From Bradyrhizobium canariense (lineage in GTDB: Bacteria; Pseudomonadota; Alphaproteobacteria; Rhizobiales; Xanthobacteraceae), in NCBI RefSeq assembly GCF_019402665.1, contig NZ_VSST01000020.1, forward strand, positions 1 through 64,000: a stretch of DNA of 64,000 nucleotides, written 5' to 3'. The notes under the pieces are model-generated. The model had not been told where the DNA came from and did no database searches. It worked only from the letters and a program-made list of their open reading frames with translations. The translations under genes were made by a program, and so were the position numbers. This document shows positions 45,703 through 55,333 of this stretch, one piece after another (position 1 is the first letter of the stretch; every line of letters starts with the position of its first letter).

Positions 45703-47886
45703 TCAACGCCCCCCGTCCCATTCGCGAGCTACCGTGCGCTCTTTGGCTCTGAAATCCATACCGTTCTTAATCGCTTGAATAGTTTGGCGCACGCGTTGCG
45801 CAATATCTTGCCTGATTTGACGCGCACTGTCGATCAACCGCCAAGTGGCGATGGTGAGAGACGTATCGGCTGACATTTCGCGCGAAGCCTCCAACATCCG
45901 CCGTGCTGCGCGTGCAACTCGACCGACGTTGAGCGATCCTGCCTCGCATCGCATTTGAAGTTGGCCGTTCCGTGCGAATTCAATGCGATCGTCGGCGAAA
46001 TCCACAACGTTCACCTTTTTTGCGTAAGATGTCGCTTCGTTGAAAAGCCGCTCACGAATTGCAGCCTCCCCTGGGACCATGCGCGGGTCGAGTTGGTGCT
46101 TCGCTACAGTAGCCTCAAGCCGATTGCGTTCGGCGACAACGTAAGCATCGATCTTATGTCGCGTAAGTCCGACATAAACCTCCCGTGCGTCCGTCGGCTT
46201 CGCCACGTACAGCACGGCGGCAGCGGACGTTCGGCCTTGCACTGAATACGCCGTGCCCGCATAGGCCAGCGAAATACGCGGTGGCCTAGGTGGACCTTCG
46301 GCGCGCTCGCGAGCTAGAGATCCCCATTCCGTTTCGATCATGCGCTCGTCGTCGAACCGAACGGCGACTTTCACGTCAGCATCGTCTCGCGCCAGGCGCT
46401 CGATTGTACCACGGGTTCCGTTGCGAATGCGGAATCGGGGAAGATTTTCACTGAACCGGATGAGGTCACCTTGGGCAAGCTCAATCGTGCCAATTTTCTT
46501 GTCACGGCCAACGGCGAGGAGAGATAAATCCTCACCTACTAGGCGCCCTTCAGAACGCAGGACAGCACGCGCCGCTCTATTGAGAGCTGCGGCATCAGAA
46601 TTTCGGCGTGTAATGATTAAGACGTCATCGCCATGCGCCTGGCGATAATTATTCCACGTCTCAATGACGCGGGCCTGCGCCTTGGCGTCGCCCGATACAA
46701 GTTCGAGCTTTTCTTGCCGCGCGTAAGCCCGCAGACCCGCGTCGGAATCACCTCTGGCCATCACCATCGATGCTGCGCGCTGCCACTCCACCGTTTGTCG
46801 ACGGACTTGCGATAAAACTGCACCGCGCGCAATCACGTCGGAGATCGCTTTCAGCGCGCTGCCTCCTGGCACGGCCTGGAGTTGGCGCCGATCCCCGAGA
46901 CACACAACCTTAGCGTGCGAGTCATGAGCCACCCTTAAGACCGTCTCGAGATCCCGCACGCCGGCCAAGCCGGTCTCATCGACAACAATCAGTGTATTGG
47001 CATCAATCTCGGATCCGATTTTGCGCTCATGGTCGTATCGCCATTTAGCGATAGCGCATGCTTCAATACCGCAAGATTTTGATAGTTCGTCAGCAGCCAC
47101 CCAGGTGGGCGTCAATCCCAAAATCTTGAGACCGGAGGGCTGGGCAGCTTCGACCAGCGCCTGCGTCATCACCGTTTTCCCAGTGCCGGCGGGTGCCTCG
47201 CATATAGTCACCCCATCGCGATTGGCGGCAAACCTGACAGCATCGGCTTGTTCCTGAGACAGATAGGGCGCGTTTGCGAGCGCCGCCTCAAGCGCGTCCT
47301 GTGGAAACCAGTCCTGCTCATTCAGGCGATCCGCGGATCGTAGCAGGCTTGCTGCGGCGGCAGCTATAGCTGGCGTGGTCCAGTATTCTGCTCGTTCTTC
47401 GCCCGTAAGCTTACGAACAATTCCACGCTCCTCGAACGACCGCAGCTCTGCCCAAACCTGGTCGATGCTGACCGCGCGAATGGCCGCCTCGATGAGTGCT
47501 CCATGCACCAACTCCTTGCGGGTGATCACACTCTGATGCCGGAAGAGCTTCGAGGCGGCAACCGCAACCGGACCCGCCCCCTCGATTTCTGGAAGATCAA
47601 GTTCACGTTCGACGGCCGCGTCGGCCTCTTGACCAGGCACGAAGTCGCGCACCGCCTCCCATGGATCGGTGCCAGTTTGCACGAGCTCTTCCTTCCAGCG
47701 AGCCTCCAGGATCTTACCCACCGGGACTTCATCTTTTGAACCGCGCGTTGCCAGCGCTGCCAATTCCTTTTGCGCGCCGGTCGCGTCCCGTCCGACAAGC
47801 TGCTCTATCTGGCGCGATCGCTTCGAGAACGTCTCAATTAGACTTTGTGGGATGCCGGCAATCTCGAATTGATTGCGTCCAGCTTC
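45703..47886 (-). pseudogene. MobF-type relaxase-helicase, 5' truncated
   Basis: About 728 residues matching the C-terminal part of TrwC/TraI-like conjugative relaxases. It begins at GRNQFEIAGIPQSLIETFSK, the end of the relaxase domain, and runs into a RecD-like helicase with Walker A EAPAGTGKTVMTQAL, Walker B IVVDETGLAG, CLGDRRQLQAVPGG and the late motif YAGTAYSVQGRTS. The N-terminal catalytic tyrosines and metal-binding histidines are missing, so it cannot nick DNA. The frame is open to 48279 but that extra part reads through IS-like sequence. It is a remnant of a plasmid or integrative conjugative element. Confidence 0.82.
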
Positions 47887-48072
47887 GCGTCTACGTCGCC
47901 TGGGCCTGCATCTCAGATAACAATCAGCGAGATGTGGGCCGAGGCGAGGCGGCCTGGCAAGTCCGCGCCCTCCCCCGGAGTTGCGTCGTTCCTCCACAGC
48001 CAAGCCCCTCTTCGGCGCGCAACCTTTCAGGAATGTGAATAAGCGCCGAACTTTGACGAGAGGGTCAAATCG

Positions 48073-48090
48073 CGCGCCGATTGACACACG
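48073..48090 (-). repeat. IS21-like terminal sequence, short copy
   Basis: CGCGCCGATTGACACACG, identical over 18 bases to the outer end of the 93-bp repeat at 45675-45692. The adjoining bases (on the minus strand, CGCGATTTGACCC) resemble the TTGACCC-rich ends of IS21-family elements. The relaxase fragment lies between this and copy 2. Confidence 0.6.
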
Positions 48091-48405
48091 GCTGGACGAC
48101 GAAACATCGCGAGAGGAGCGCGCGGGTCGCCCCATCGCTATAGTCCGTGTCTCAGCACATGACGATTTGGGGGAGAGAGTGGGAATCTCTCCCCTTAGGC
48201 CGCGAACGCGCGAATTACGCCGAAAAACAAGGATTCTCGAAAGCCACGGCCGACGTTTGTGACCACCTGTGTGTACCACCTGCCTGGGCGGTGCGGGCCA
48301 TCAATCTCGGTCTTTTTCGAGGCGGTTCGGGAATGCGATCCGCGCCGACCCTTCCGATATTTCCCTGGGCATTCAGCGGCCAATCGCCATCCGTGTTGAT
48401 CCAGC
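48091..48405. other. Stretch right of the IS-like end
   Basis: No gene recognised in about 315 bases between the IS-like end and the sorbosone dehydrogenase-like gene. Confidence 0.35.
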
Positions 48406-49713
48406 TTATTGCCCGGGCTTGTCCGCGCTGACGCGCCACACGGCGTTGCCGGTGTCGTCGGCGACCAACAGCGCGCCGGTGCGGTCGAGAGCTACGCCCA
48501 CGGGCCGGCCCCGCACCGTGTCGTTGTCGCTGCCAAGAAATCCGGTGACGACCGAGACCGGTTTACCCTCCGGCCGACCGTTCACCAGCGGTACGAAGAT
48601 CACCTGATATCCGTTAACCGGGCTGCGGTCCCAACTGCCGTGTTCACCGACGAAAACGCCGTTACTGAATTTAGGGGAGAGCGTCTCGCCTTTGCTGAAC
48701 GCCAGGCCGAGCGCGGCCACGTGTGAACTCAGGCCGTAGTCCGGCTTGACCGCCTTGGCCACTAGATCGGGTCGCTGCGGATGGACTCGAACATCGACGT
48801 GCTGGCCCCAATAGCTGTAAGGCCAGCCGTAAAAGGCACCCTCCTGAACCGCGGTGAGATAGTCTGGGACGAGGTCCGGGCCGATCTCGTCCCGCTCGTT
48901 CACGACCGCGAACAGCCGGCCCGTCTGGGGATCGACCGCCAGATTGGTCGGATTGCGCGTGCCCGACGCAAAGATGCGCTTCGCGCCGGTCAGGCGGTCG
49001 ACCTGGTAAATCGCGGCCCGCCCCTCTTCGGCGTCGAGGCCGTTTTCGGTGATGTTGCTGTTGGAGCCGACGCCGACATAGAGCTTGGACCCATCGGGGC
49101 TGGCGACCATCGCTTTGGTCCAATGGTGGTCGATCGGTCCGGCCGGAAGGTCCGCGAGCTTCACACCGGGCTCGGTGATCTTGGTCTGCCCGAGCGCGTA
49201 CTTGAACGCCATGATCGCGTCCGTGTTGGCGACGTAGAGGGTGCCGTCCACATACGTGACGCCATAGGGCGAGTGAAGGTGGTCGACGAGAACCGTTTGT
49301 TCCTCCGGCTTTCCGTCGCCGTTGGCATCGCGAAGCAGGGTGATGCGGTTGCCGCCCTTGCCGGCCGTTCCAGCCCTCGCCTTCACCTTGCCCTGGATGA
49401 AATCCTTGGGTCGGAAAGGCGTGGTGCCCGGACTGTTGCCCTCGACGACGAGGACATCGCCGTTCGGCAGCGGGTAGACGATGCGAGGATGCATCAGCCC
49501 CATCGCTATCGCCTGAACCTTCATCCCTGCGGGGACCGTTGGCGTCTCCCCTGGTTCCCAGCCCACCGCCTTTGGGACGCTCATGGGCGGCAAAAGATAG
49601 TTTTGCGGCTCCGGAAGGTAGGGATCAGCTCCGTATTGCCGCATGGGATCGCCGCCCTGGTCGCAGGCGGTTAGCGCGACTAACGCGCAGAGGGCCGGCA
49701 CGGCTCGAAGCAT
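48406..49713 (-). CDS. Sorbosone-dehydrogenase-like lipoprotein (PQQ-type beta-propeller)
   Basis: A 435-residue exported lipoprotein: signal MLRAVPALCALVALTAC with the lipobox cysteine at 17. The mature part is a six-bladed propeller of the glucose/L-sorbosone dehydrogenase family, with RIVYPLPNGDVLVVEGNSPG, SPYGVTYVDGTLYVANTD, SNSNITENGLDAEEGRAA and VFVGEHGSWDRSPVNGYQVI. Such enzymes use PQQ to oxidise sugars in the periplasm. A GTG at 49725 overlapping the upstream stop is an alternative start. It follows a DUF2231 gene with which it often pairs. Confidence 0.85.
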   Translation of the reverse strand: MLRAVPALCALVALTACDQGGDPMRQYGADPYLPEPQNYLLPPMSVPKAVGWEPGETPTVPAGMKVQAIAMGLMHPRIVYPLPNGDVLVVEGNSPGTTPFRPKDFIQGKVKARAGTAGKGGNRITLLRDANGDGKPEEQTVLVDHLHSPYGVTYVDGTLYVANTDAIMAFKYALGQTKITEPGVKLADLPAGPIDHHWTKAMVASPDGSKLYVGVGSNSNITENGLDAEEGRAAIYQVDRLTGAKRIFASGTRNPTNLAVDPQTGRLFAVVNERDEIGPDLVPDYLTAVQEGAFYGWPYSYWGQHVDVRVHPQRPDLVAKAVKPDYGLSSHVAALGLAFSKGETLSPKFSNGVFVGEHGSWDRSPVNGYQVIFVPLVNGRPEGKPVSVVTGFLGSDNDTVRGRPVGVALDRTGALLVADDTGNAVWRVSADKPGQ

Positions 49714-49721
49714 TGCGTGGG

Positions 49722-50159
49722 TCACAGGCGGTCTCCGACGGCGGTGGTACGAACGGTGGTCACCTTCCAACCGCTGGCGGCGGCCATGAGGAGCAGGATC
49801 GTCACGATCGCGGAGATCGAAATTCCCTGCGGTACGACAGATGTCCAAGCATCGCGGCTGTGAACGAAAACATTGAGAAGCGACAGCAGGGCCGCCACTG
49901 CGACGAGAAGGAACGGCATCCAGTTGATCCGTCCGGCTCGGCTCGTGAGAAAATCGATGATTAGGGCGATCGTGGCGACGAGAGCGAGGACCAAGCCTGC
50001 AGCAATCAACCACGCCGACGAGTTGGCCCACTGCCAGTTCGATGTATTCCAGTACATGATATCGGTGGCCAACCCGGCGATCAGCAGGGTCGACCCCGCA
50101 GCGATGAAGAGGGGGTGCAGCAGTGATTTGTGACTGACTCCGGGCACCAATCTGGCCAT
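49722..50159 (-). CDS. DUF2231 four-helix membrane protein
   Basis: A 145-residue inner-membrane protein with about four helices and the DUF2231 start (KSLLHPLFIAAGSTLLIAGL). Members often lie beside PQQ-type sugar dehydrogenases and may pass electrons or anchor the enzyme; that role is inferred. The ATG at 50159 (MARLVPGVS) is preferred, since the frame upstream of it overlaps the dioxygenase gene and is not hydrophobic. It is 13 bases downstream of the dioxygenase stop, consistent with one operon. Confidence 0.78.
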   Translation of the reverse strand: MARLVPGVSHKSLLHPLFIAAGSTLLIAGLATDIMYWNTSNWQWANSSAWLIAAGLVLALVATIALIIDFLTSRAGRINWMPFLLVAVAALLSLLNVFVHSRDAWTSVVPQGISISAIVTILLLMAAASGWKVTTVRTTAVGDRL

Positions 50160-50172
50160 GTGCTCTCTCCAA

Positions 50173-51033
50173 TCAGATGTTGGTTTGGTCGGCAGGCACG
50201 TTGTTGGGCATGTCGGAGATACCTTCTGCAGTGGCGGGCAGGTTGAGTTCGGGCCCGACATTGTAGCTGGTCATCGAGAGCGACCCGAGGGAGTAGCCCC
50301 GGATGAGCGGCTGCGACCGGCCTTCCGCCGCGGCGATGCCTGCCGTGTAGAGCAGGGGGATGTAATGGTCGGGCGTCGGCACGGACCGCGCGAAATCGGG
50401 ATGCTCGTTGAGCTTCAGGATCGCCGCGGGATCTTCCGCCATTTGCCGCATAACCGCTTCGTCGAAGCGATGCGCCCAGTCCGCGCCTTCGGTCGGCTTG
50501 TTCCACTCGACTAGCCGAAGGTTGTGCACGACGTTGCCGCTCGAAAGAACGAGAACGCCTTTGTCGCGGAGCGACGATAGGCGCGCGGACAAGGCGAGAT
50601 GATACTCGAACGGCTTGAGCGCGTTGATCGAGAGCTGCACGACGGGAATGTTGGCGTTGGGATAGAGATGCGCCAGGACGCTCCACGTTCCGTGGTCCAG
50701 TCCCCATTGATCCTGGTCGAGGCCGACCCAGTCGGGCTTGACCGCTTCCACGACTTCGCCGGCTACCTCCGGCGAGCCGTCGGCCGGGTATTCGAAATCG
50801 AACAACGGCTTCGGGAAGCCGTAGAAGTCATGGATGGTGCGCGGCCTGGCCATCGCAGTCACCGCCGTCGCTCCGATGAACCAATGCGCCGACACGACGA
50901 GGATTGCCCTCGGCTTCGGCAGCTTTTCGCCGAGCGACCGCCAAGCACGCGTGAAGCCGTTGAGCTCGAGTGTGTTCATCGGGCTGCCGTGTCCGATGAA
51001 GAGTGCCGGCATGCGGCTCGTCTGTGCGTTCAT
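50173..51033 (-). CDS. DODA-type aromatic ring-opening dioxygenase (YgiD/LigB family)
   Basis: A 286-residue enzyme of the class III extradiol dioxygenase family. Zinc or iron ligands are visible in FIGHGSPMN, VVSAHWF and LSSGNVVHNLR, with the family motif WGLDHGTWSVLAHLYPNANI. It is similar to the E. coli 4,5-DOPA dioxygenase YgiD; the natural substrate in most bacteria is uncertain. A start seven codons upstream (51054) is possible; 51033 was chosen because GAGAG precedes it. Confidence 0.87.
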   Translation of the reverse strand: MNAQTSRMPALFIGHGSPMNTLELNGFTRAWRSLGEKLPKPRAILVVSAHWFIGATAVTAMARPRTIHDFYGFPKPLFDFEYPADGSPEVAGEVVEAVKPDWVGLDQDQWGLDHGTWSVLAHLYPNANIPVVQLSINALKPFEYHLALSARLSSLRDKGVLVLSSGNVVHNLRLVEWNKPTEGADWAHRFDEAVMRQMAEDPAAILKLNEHPDFARSVPTPDHYIPLLYTAGIAAAEGRSQPLIRGYSLGSLSMTSYNVGPELNLPATAEGISDMPNNVPADQTNI

Positions 51034-51076
51034 GAGATCATTGCTCTCTTTCATGCGAAGCCCGACCGGTCGCCGA

Positions 51077-51558
51077 TCACCGAGAAGTCGCTGAATTTGG
51101 TTGGGGTGCCGGGAGCTTGAGGAACAGTCTCCCGCACAGTAGTCCGACGATCGCGCCGATGACGACGTCGATCAAGCGCACGAGGCCAGCAGTCTCCGCT
51201 CCGAGCGTCAGAACCAGAAGGAGGGACACGCCGGCTCGAATTGGCACGACCGGACCCAATGCGAAACAGGCGGCGATCATCATCGACACAAAGACGCCGA
51301 TTACCATCGCCACGGCCGGATAGGGAACGAACCGCACGAGTTCCCCGATAATGATTCCCGTTGCCACGCCGACGACGAGCCCCCATGCCTGCTCGCGGTG
51401 GCTCGCGATGCCCGGACCCAAGGCGACGACCGCAATCACGGACGCAAAGAGCGGTTGGGATGGCCGAATAGTTTTTCCGAGGCGACCCACGCCAAAGGCG
51501 CAGCGACGGTGGCGGCGGCGACCTCCCGCCATGTGTTCCGCAATCGATCGCATAGCAC
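51077..51558 (-). pseudogene. FUSC-family membrane protein, frameshifted
   Basis: From the GTG at 51558 the first frame reads RLRNTWREVAAATVAAPLAW and ASEKLFGHP, then loses the frame. One base missing near 51455-51463 restores QPLFASVIAVVALGPGIASH and a hydrophobic rest (GLVVGVATGIIIGELVRFVP). Together this is the FUSC N-terminal membrane domain of about 160 residues, related to aromatic acid exporters. Either a pseudogene or a sequencing error. The second frame has its own ATG at 51604, but that extension lacks family resemblance. Confidence 0.7.
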
Positions 51559-51590
51559 CCGTACTATGGGCATCGATGGCCTGCCGCTTC

Positions 51591-51914
51591 TCAATGCGCG
51601 TCATCGGATCCGACGATCCCGCCTTCGCCTTCCAAGCGAGCGATCTGTCTCGCGTCCTGTCGCGTGAACTTCAACCTGACGCCTGCACCGAGACCGTCGG
51701 CTTCGTCCATGACGATCACTCCGAAATGGTCCAGACCGCGTCGGACGGCTTTCGCGTCGCTCTCCGAATGAAGCCACGCGCTCCCGTTCGCTTCCATCCG
51801 CTGCAGGGCTTCTGAGGGAAGTCCTGCGGCGGTCGCAAAGTCGTCCAAACTGATGCCAGTCAGCGCGCGCGCTGCGGCAATTAGTCGACCAGTCATTTCG
51901 ATCGCGTTGCTCAT
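51591..51914 (-). CDS. XRE-family DNA-binding protein
   Basis: A 107-residue protein with a helix-turn-helix of the XRE/Cro type (LIAAARALTGISLDDFATAA, then GLPSEALQRMEANG) and a C-terminal extension with a DUF-like segment (GVRLKFTRQDARQIARLEGE). AGAGGA precedes the ATG at 51914. It lies between the FMN reductase and the broken FUSC gene on the same strand and may be a local repressor. Confidence 0.8.
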   Translation of the reverse strand: MSNAIEMTGRLIAAARALTGISLDDFATAAGLPSEALQRMEANGSAWLHSESDAKAVRRGLDHFGVIVMDEADGLGAGVRLKFTRQDARQIARLEGEGGIVGSDDAH

Positions 51915-51951
51915 GAAAATCCTCTCGCAGCTACGGCCGCCTTACGGATCA

Positions 51952-52503
51952 TCAGTGGTTCGACGCGATCCATTTCGCGAAGGATTGCATAAACCCTTCG
52001 AAAAACTTTCGCGTCCCGTCGTTGACCAGCTTGCCGCTCGCATCGAACAGCTTGTCCGCACCTCCAATATACGCCTCCGGCTGCGCCATCGCCGGAACGT
52101 TCAAGAAGACGAGCGACTGCCGCAGATGGTGGTTGGACCCGAAGCCTCCGATGCCGCCAGGCGATGCAGTGACGACCGCGCCCGGCTTGCCGTTCCATGC
52201 GCTTTTGCCGTAGGGGCGTGAGCCGACGTCGATCGCGTTCTTGAGGGCTGAGGGCACCGATCGATTGTGCTCCGGCGTCACGAAGAGGACCGCGTCGGCG
52301 GCTGCGATGCGCTGGCGGAACGACGTCCATTCGGTCGGCGGATTGTCGTCGCCATCCTGATTGTAGAGCGGGAGCTGGCCGATCTCCACGATGGACAGCT
52401 TCAGATCAGCGGGCGCAATCTCCATCAACGCGTGCGCCACTTTGCGGTTTATCGAGTCCTTCCGCAGGCTGCCCACGATCACGGCAACATCGCGTTTATC
52501 CAT
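51952..52503 (-). CDS. NADPH-dependent FMN reductase
   Basis: A 183-residue flavodoxin-fold enzyme (SsuE/ChrR/azoreductase type) that reduces FMN, quinones or chromate using NADPH. The FMN-phosphate loop is GSLRKDSINRKVA; the central motif VTPEHNRSVPSALKNAIDV and SPGGIGGFGSNHHLRQSL are typical. The ATG at 52503 gives MDKRDVAVIVGS. It starts 18 bases after the glycosidase stop on the same strand, so co-transcription is likely. Confidence 0.88.
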   Translation of the reverse strand: MDKRDVAVIVGSLRKDSINRKVAHALMEIAPADLKLSIVEIGQLPLYNQDGDDNPPTEWTSFRQRIAAADAVLFVTPEHNRSVPSALKNAIDVGSRPYGKSAWNGKPGAVVTASPGGIGGFGSNHHLRQSLVFLNVPAMAQPEAYIGGADKLFDASGKLVNDGTRKFFEGFMQSFAKWIASNH

Positions 52504-52520
52504 TCGACTTTCCTCCGTTG

Positions 52521-54143
52521 TTAACCCTTGCATTCGGCATTGGTCGCCTCCGGAATCGCGAGGAACGTGATGGTGGCCGGAGCAAACGAAATGGAGCCGG
52601 CCGCCGTCGCCTGCCCTCTCAATTCCGGTAGGGCATCGTTTGGTCCCAGCTTAAGGACCGCATCGTTCAGCTTGACGGTCCCGGACTGAACTGGATCGGC
52701 ACTCAGGGTGTAGCGAAGGCTCTCAGTGGCGAGATCGATTGAACTCGAAGAGCTCCGGCTGTTATTGATCGCGAGCAGTGCCACCCCGCCTGGCTTACCG
52801 CGTAGGCACTGTGCATAGAGGTGAAGTCCTTCCCGGGAAGGCCCCGCATCCAGGACCGTCGTACCCATCAACCGCCGCCAGAGCAGGGCTCCCCAGTAGT
52901 TCGGCTTCGGTTCGTAGGTGCTTTCATCCAGAAGGCCGTAGTCGCTCGCTGCGAGGGTGTTGTGGATTACGACCTTGACGTCTTGCCGTGCGAGGCGTCC
53001 GAGTTGATCTAGATAGCGGAAGGTATCGAGGAACGTACCGGCCCAAGGATTTCCCCCGCATGCCGCGTCTGCCGTCTCCGTGTTCCAGAACGGCTTGCCG
53101 GGCATCGCTTTGTCGCGGACCGCGCGATAGTAGGCCAGTGTCTTGTCGGTTCGCCCGAGCCACTGTTCCGAAAGTGCATCGGCGGCGCTCGTTCCGGTCG
53201 CTGTGCAGCGCTCCGATGCCGCTCCGTAGTGGTGATAGGAGAACGCATCGGCATCGCCGGTAAACGCCGCGAGTTCACCGGCTTTCAAGACGGTCATCTC
53301 GCCGTAGCCGCCGCTCGCCACGGACCAGGGTGCATCGGCTTCCCCGACGGAACCGGGTCCAAGAAGTTTGACGCGAGGATATTCCTTACGCATGAATGCA
53401 TCGAAGACTTTGAAGTCGCGGCCGAAGGCGGCCGCGTCATAGCCTTTCGGCGCGCCGCCCATCGAAGCCAGAGTGGGTTCGTTGAAATATTCCGCTGCGG
53501 CGATCGTTCCGCCGTGCGCCACCGTGAAGGCCAACCAGAGGCGCGCCTGGTCGGGGCGCCATACGCCGTCCGGTCCGCGCGCGCCCACGCTGTTCGGAAG
53601 GGAGGTCACGATTGGCGCATCGACCTCACGCGAGAACGCGATCGCTCCCAGCCACTGATCGCGCGTCAGCACGCCATTATAGCCCGCGGGCGCTGTCTTC
53701 GGCGGTGTCTTCGCGTCGGTGAAGTAGGTCGTGTTCGCCCAGGTGCCGCTGATGCGCACGTAGGCCGGACCGAGGTTTCGTGCGAGCGCGCGCAGGCACC
53801 GGTTGGTGAGATCGATTGGTGGGCGATACTGATAGAGGTCCGGACTCATGCCGGCTGGTGCGGCCGTGCCTGACGCTGCACCGGCGACGTGATCGCTCGC
53901 CGGCGCGGAGGTCTTCATGATGTCCTTGTAGGGTTTCCAGAAGCGACCGCCGGTCACCTCCAGCATCTCGACGTTGTAGGACTGGAAGCGTTCGTCGACA
54001 GTGGAGATTTGCGGGAGCTTCGAAGGTGTGATCGGATCGGCGCTCGCGTAACCGTCCGCAACGAGACCAAGGGCAACTATCGTCGCGGTCGCACAAGCCT
54101 TCGGTATCGCGTCGGCGCGTTTCCTGCACCTGATGATTTTCAT
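52521..54143 (-). CDS. Secreted glycoside hydrolase, GH79-like
   Basis: A 540-residue exported enzyme with a signal peptide ending near ASADP and a TIM-barrel domain plus a C-terminal beta-sandwich. The acid/base is probably Glu222 in AAEYFNEPTLASMGG and the nucleophile Glu356 in PFWNTETADA, a spacing that fits clan GH-A. The overall shape and the C-terminal domain resemble heparanase/beta-glucuronidase GH79 enzymes, which cut glucuronides. The family call is from motif pattern, not a search. It begins the leftward run with the FMN reductase. Confidence 0.72.
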   Translation of the reverse strand: MKIIRCRKRADAIPKACATATIVALGLVADGYASADPITPSKLPQISTVDERFQSYNVEMLEVTGGRFWKPYKDIMKTSAPASDHVAGAASGTAAPAGMSPDLYQYRPPIDLTNRCLRALARNLGPAYVRISGTWANTTYFTDAKTPPKTAPAGYNGVLTRDQWLGAIAFSREVDAPIVTSLPNSVGARGPDGVWRPDQARLWLAFTVAHGGTIAAAEYFNEPTLASMGGAPKGYDAAAFGRDFKVFDAFMRKEYPRVKLLGPGSVGEADAPWSVASGGYGEMTVLKAGELAAFTGDADAFSYHHYGAASERCTATGTSAADALSEQWLGRTDKTLAYYRAVRDKAMPGKPFWNTETADAACGGNPWAGTFLDTFRYLDQLGRLARQDVKVVIHNTLAASDYGLLDESTYEPKPNYWGALLWRRLMGTTVLDAGPSREGLHLYAQCLRGKPGGVALLAINNSRSSSSSIDLATESLRYTLSADPVQSGTVKLNDAVLKLGPNDALPELRGQATAAGSISFAPATITFLAIPEATNAECKG

Positions 54144-54277
54144 CGCACGCACTTCGGGATGGAGCTCGCTTCGCGACGGTCGATGGCGCGTCTTGGAGCG
54201 ATCATCTTCGGGCCTGCGGCGGCATGCCGGTACCCCCCTGATCAGGTGAGTTCTCGTACAAGCGGGTTCGGCGGCGA

Positions 54278-55039
54278 TTATTGCTGCGAGGGGTCCGACC
54301 TGAGAATGCCGGCCATCACCGCTCGCAGGACGAGTTGTGCCCTGGAGTTGGCGCCGAGCTTGCACTTCGCCGCCTCCACGTGCGCGTGCACGGTATTCGG
54401 CGAGAGACCGAGGATCATGCCGATCTGCGGGTCGCTGCGGCCTATCGCGACCCACCTCAAGCATTCCGTCTCCCGCCGGGTCAGGGATGGCGGCGCCGCG
54501 TGCGGGGCAAGATGCATCTTGAGCCCGGCTTGCGCGTAGGCCTCGCACATTCCCTGCAGCAGAAAACGCTCATAATCGCCGAGATGGAGTAATCGACCCG
54601 TTCCCAGCATCACCAGGCCCATCTCGTCGTATTCCGCCCGGATCGGTGCGCAGAAGCCGTCGTAGAGGCCGTATCTACGGCTGTCCTTGAGGATAGGGGC
54701 GCCTAGGCGCGACGTGCCGGCTACCTCGTCGAGCGTGAAGGCGCCTGTCATGCGGCAGGCTGCCGAGACGACGGGATCGTCGATCCGGTAGTACTGCGCC
54801 TGATAGCGCTCCGCCCAATTCGGGACGGTCCCGCCGAACAGGAATTCGGCGGAGTGGAACTGGCCCTGGCCGAACACACGGATATAGCCCGCAGTGTGGA
54901 AGCCGAGGGTGGTGATCCGCTCGACGAAAATCCGGTCGATTTCCGAAAGGTCTTTCGCTGCGGCGAGAGCCCCCACCATTCCCTCGGCGGCGGACCTGAA
55001 CGCATCGAATTCGCGAGAGGGGTAATGCTTCATCCACAT
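54278..55039 (-). CDS. LuxR-type quorum-sensing regulator without a partner synthase
   Basis: A 253-residue protein. The N-terminal part is an autoinducer-binding domain with Trp75, Tyr79, Asp88 and Pro89 in NWAERYQAQYYRIDDPVV, the residues that bind acyl-homoserine lactones in LuxR proteins. The C-terminal 65 residues are a LuxR helix-turn-helix (LTRRETECLRWVAIGRSDPQ, then LSPNTVHAHVEAAKCKLG). No luxI-type gene lies in the window, so this is a LuxR solo that could respond to foreign or plant signals. A start at 55033 (MKHYPS) is also possible. Confidence 0.85.
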   Translation of the reverse strand: MWMKHYPSREFDAFRSAAEGMVGALAAAKDLSEIDRIFVERITTLGFHTAGYIRVFGQGQFHSAEFLFGGTVPNWAERYQAQYYRIDDPVVSAACRMTGAFTLDEVAGTSRLGAPILKDSRRYGLYDGFCAPIRAEYDEMGLVMLGTGRLLHLGDYERFLLQGMCEAYAQAGLKMHLAPHAAPPSLTRRETECLRWVAIGRSDPQIGMILGLSPNTVHAHVEAAKCKLGANSRAQLVLRAVMAGILRSDPSQQ

Positions 55040-55333
55040 TCTCCGGGGCGGCCCAGGCGGCTGAACTATACCTGCGACAGAATAGCGCACTTGCCCGGGC
55101 GCAGCGAGTCCCAATCGGGTGACGCTCGGACGGGTCAGCTTCAACGCCGATGGCCCTAGGTTCCATCTCCCTTCTATGAACCGGAAGGCATTGATGTTGC
55201 CCGTCGACCGGCGTCGTCAACGGACCCGTGGTCGCCACGATGTTCTTCCGGTCGGGGGCATATCGAGCACGTCCCACACCCGTCTCGACGGAATGCGATC
55301 CTCACGAGCCCCGAGTCTCCGAAGGGCGGCACT

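Noticed and set aside
45703..48279. A single 858-residue protein for the relaxase fragment
   Set aside because: The first 130 or so residues are basic, low in family resemblance and read through IS-like sequence, so only the part from about 47886 is accepted as homologous.
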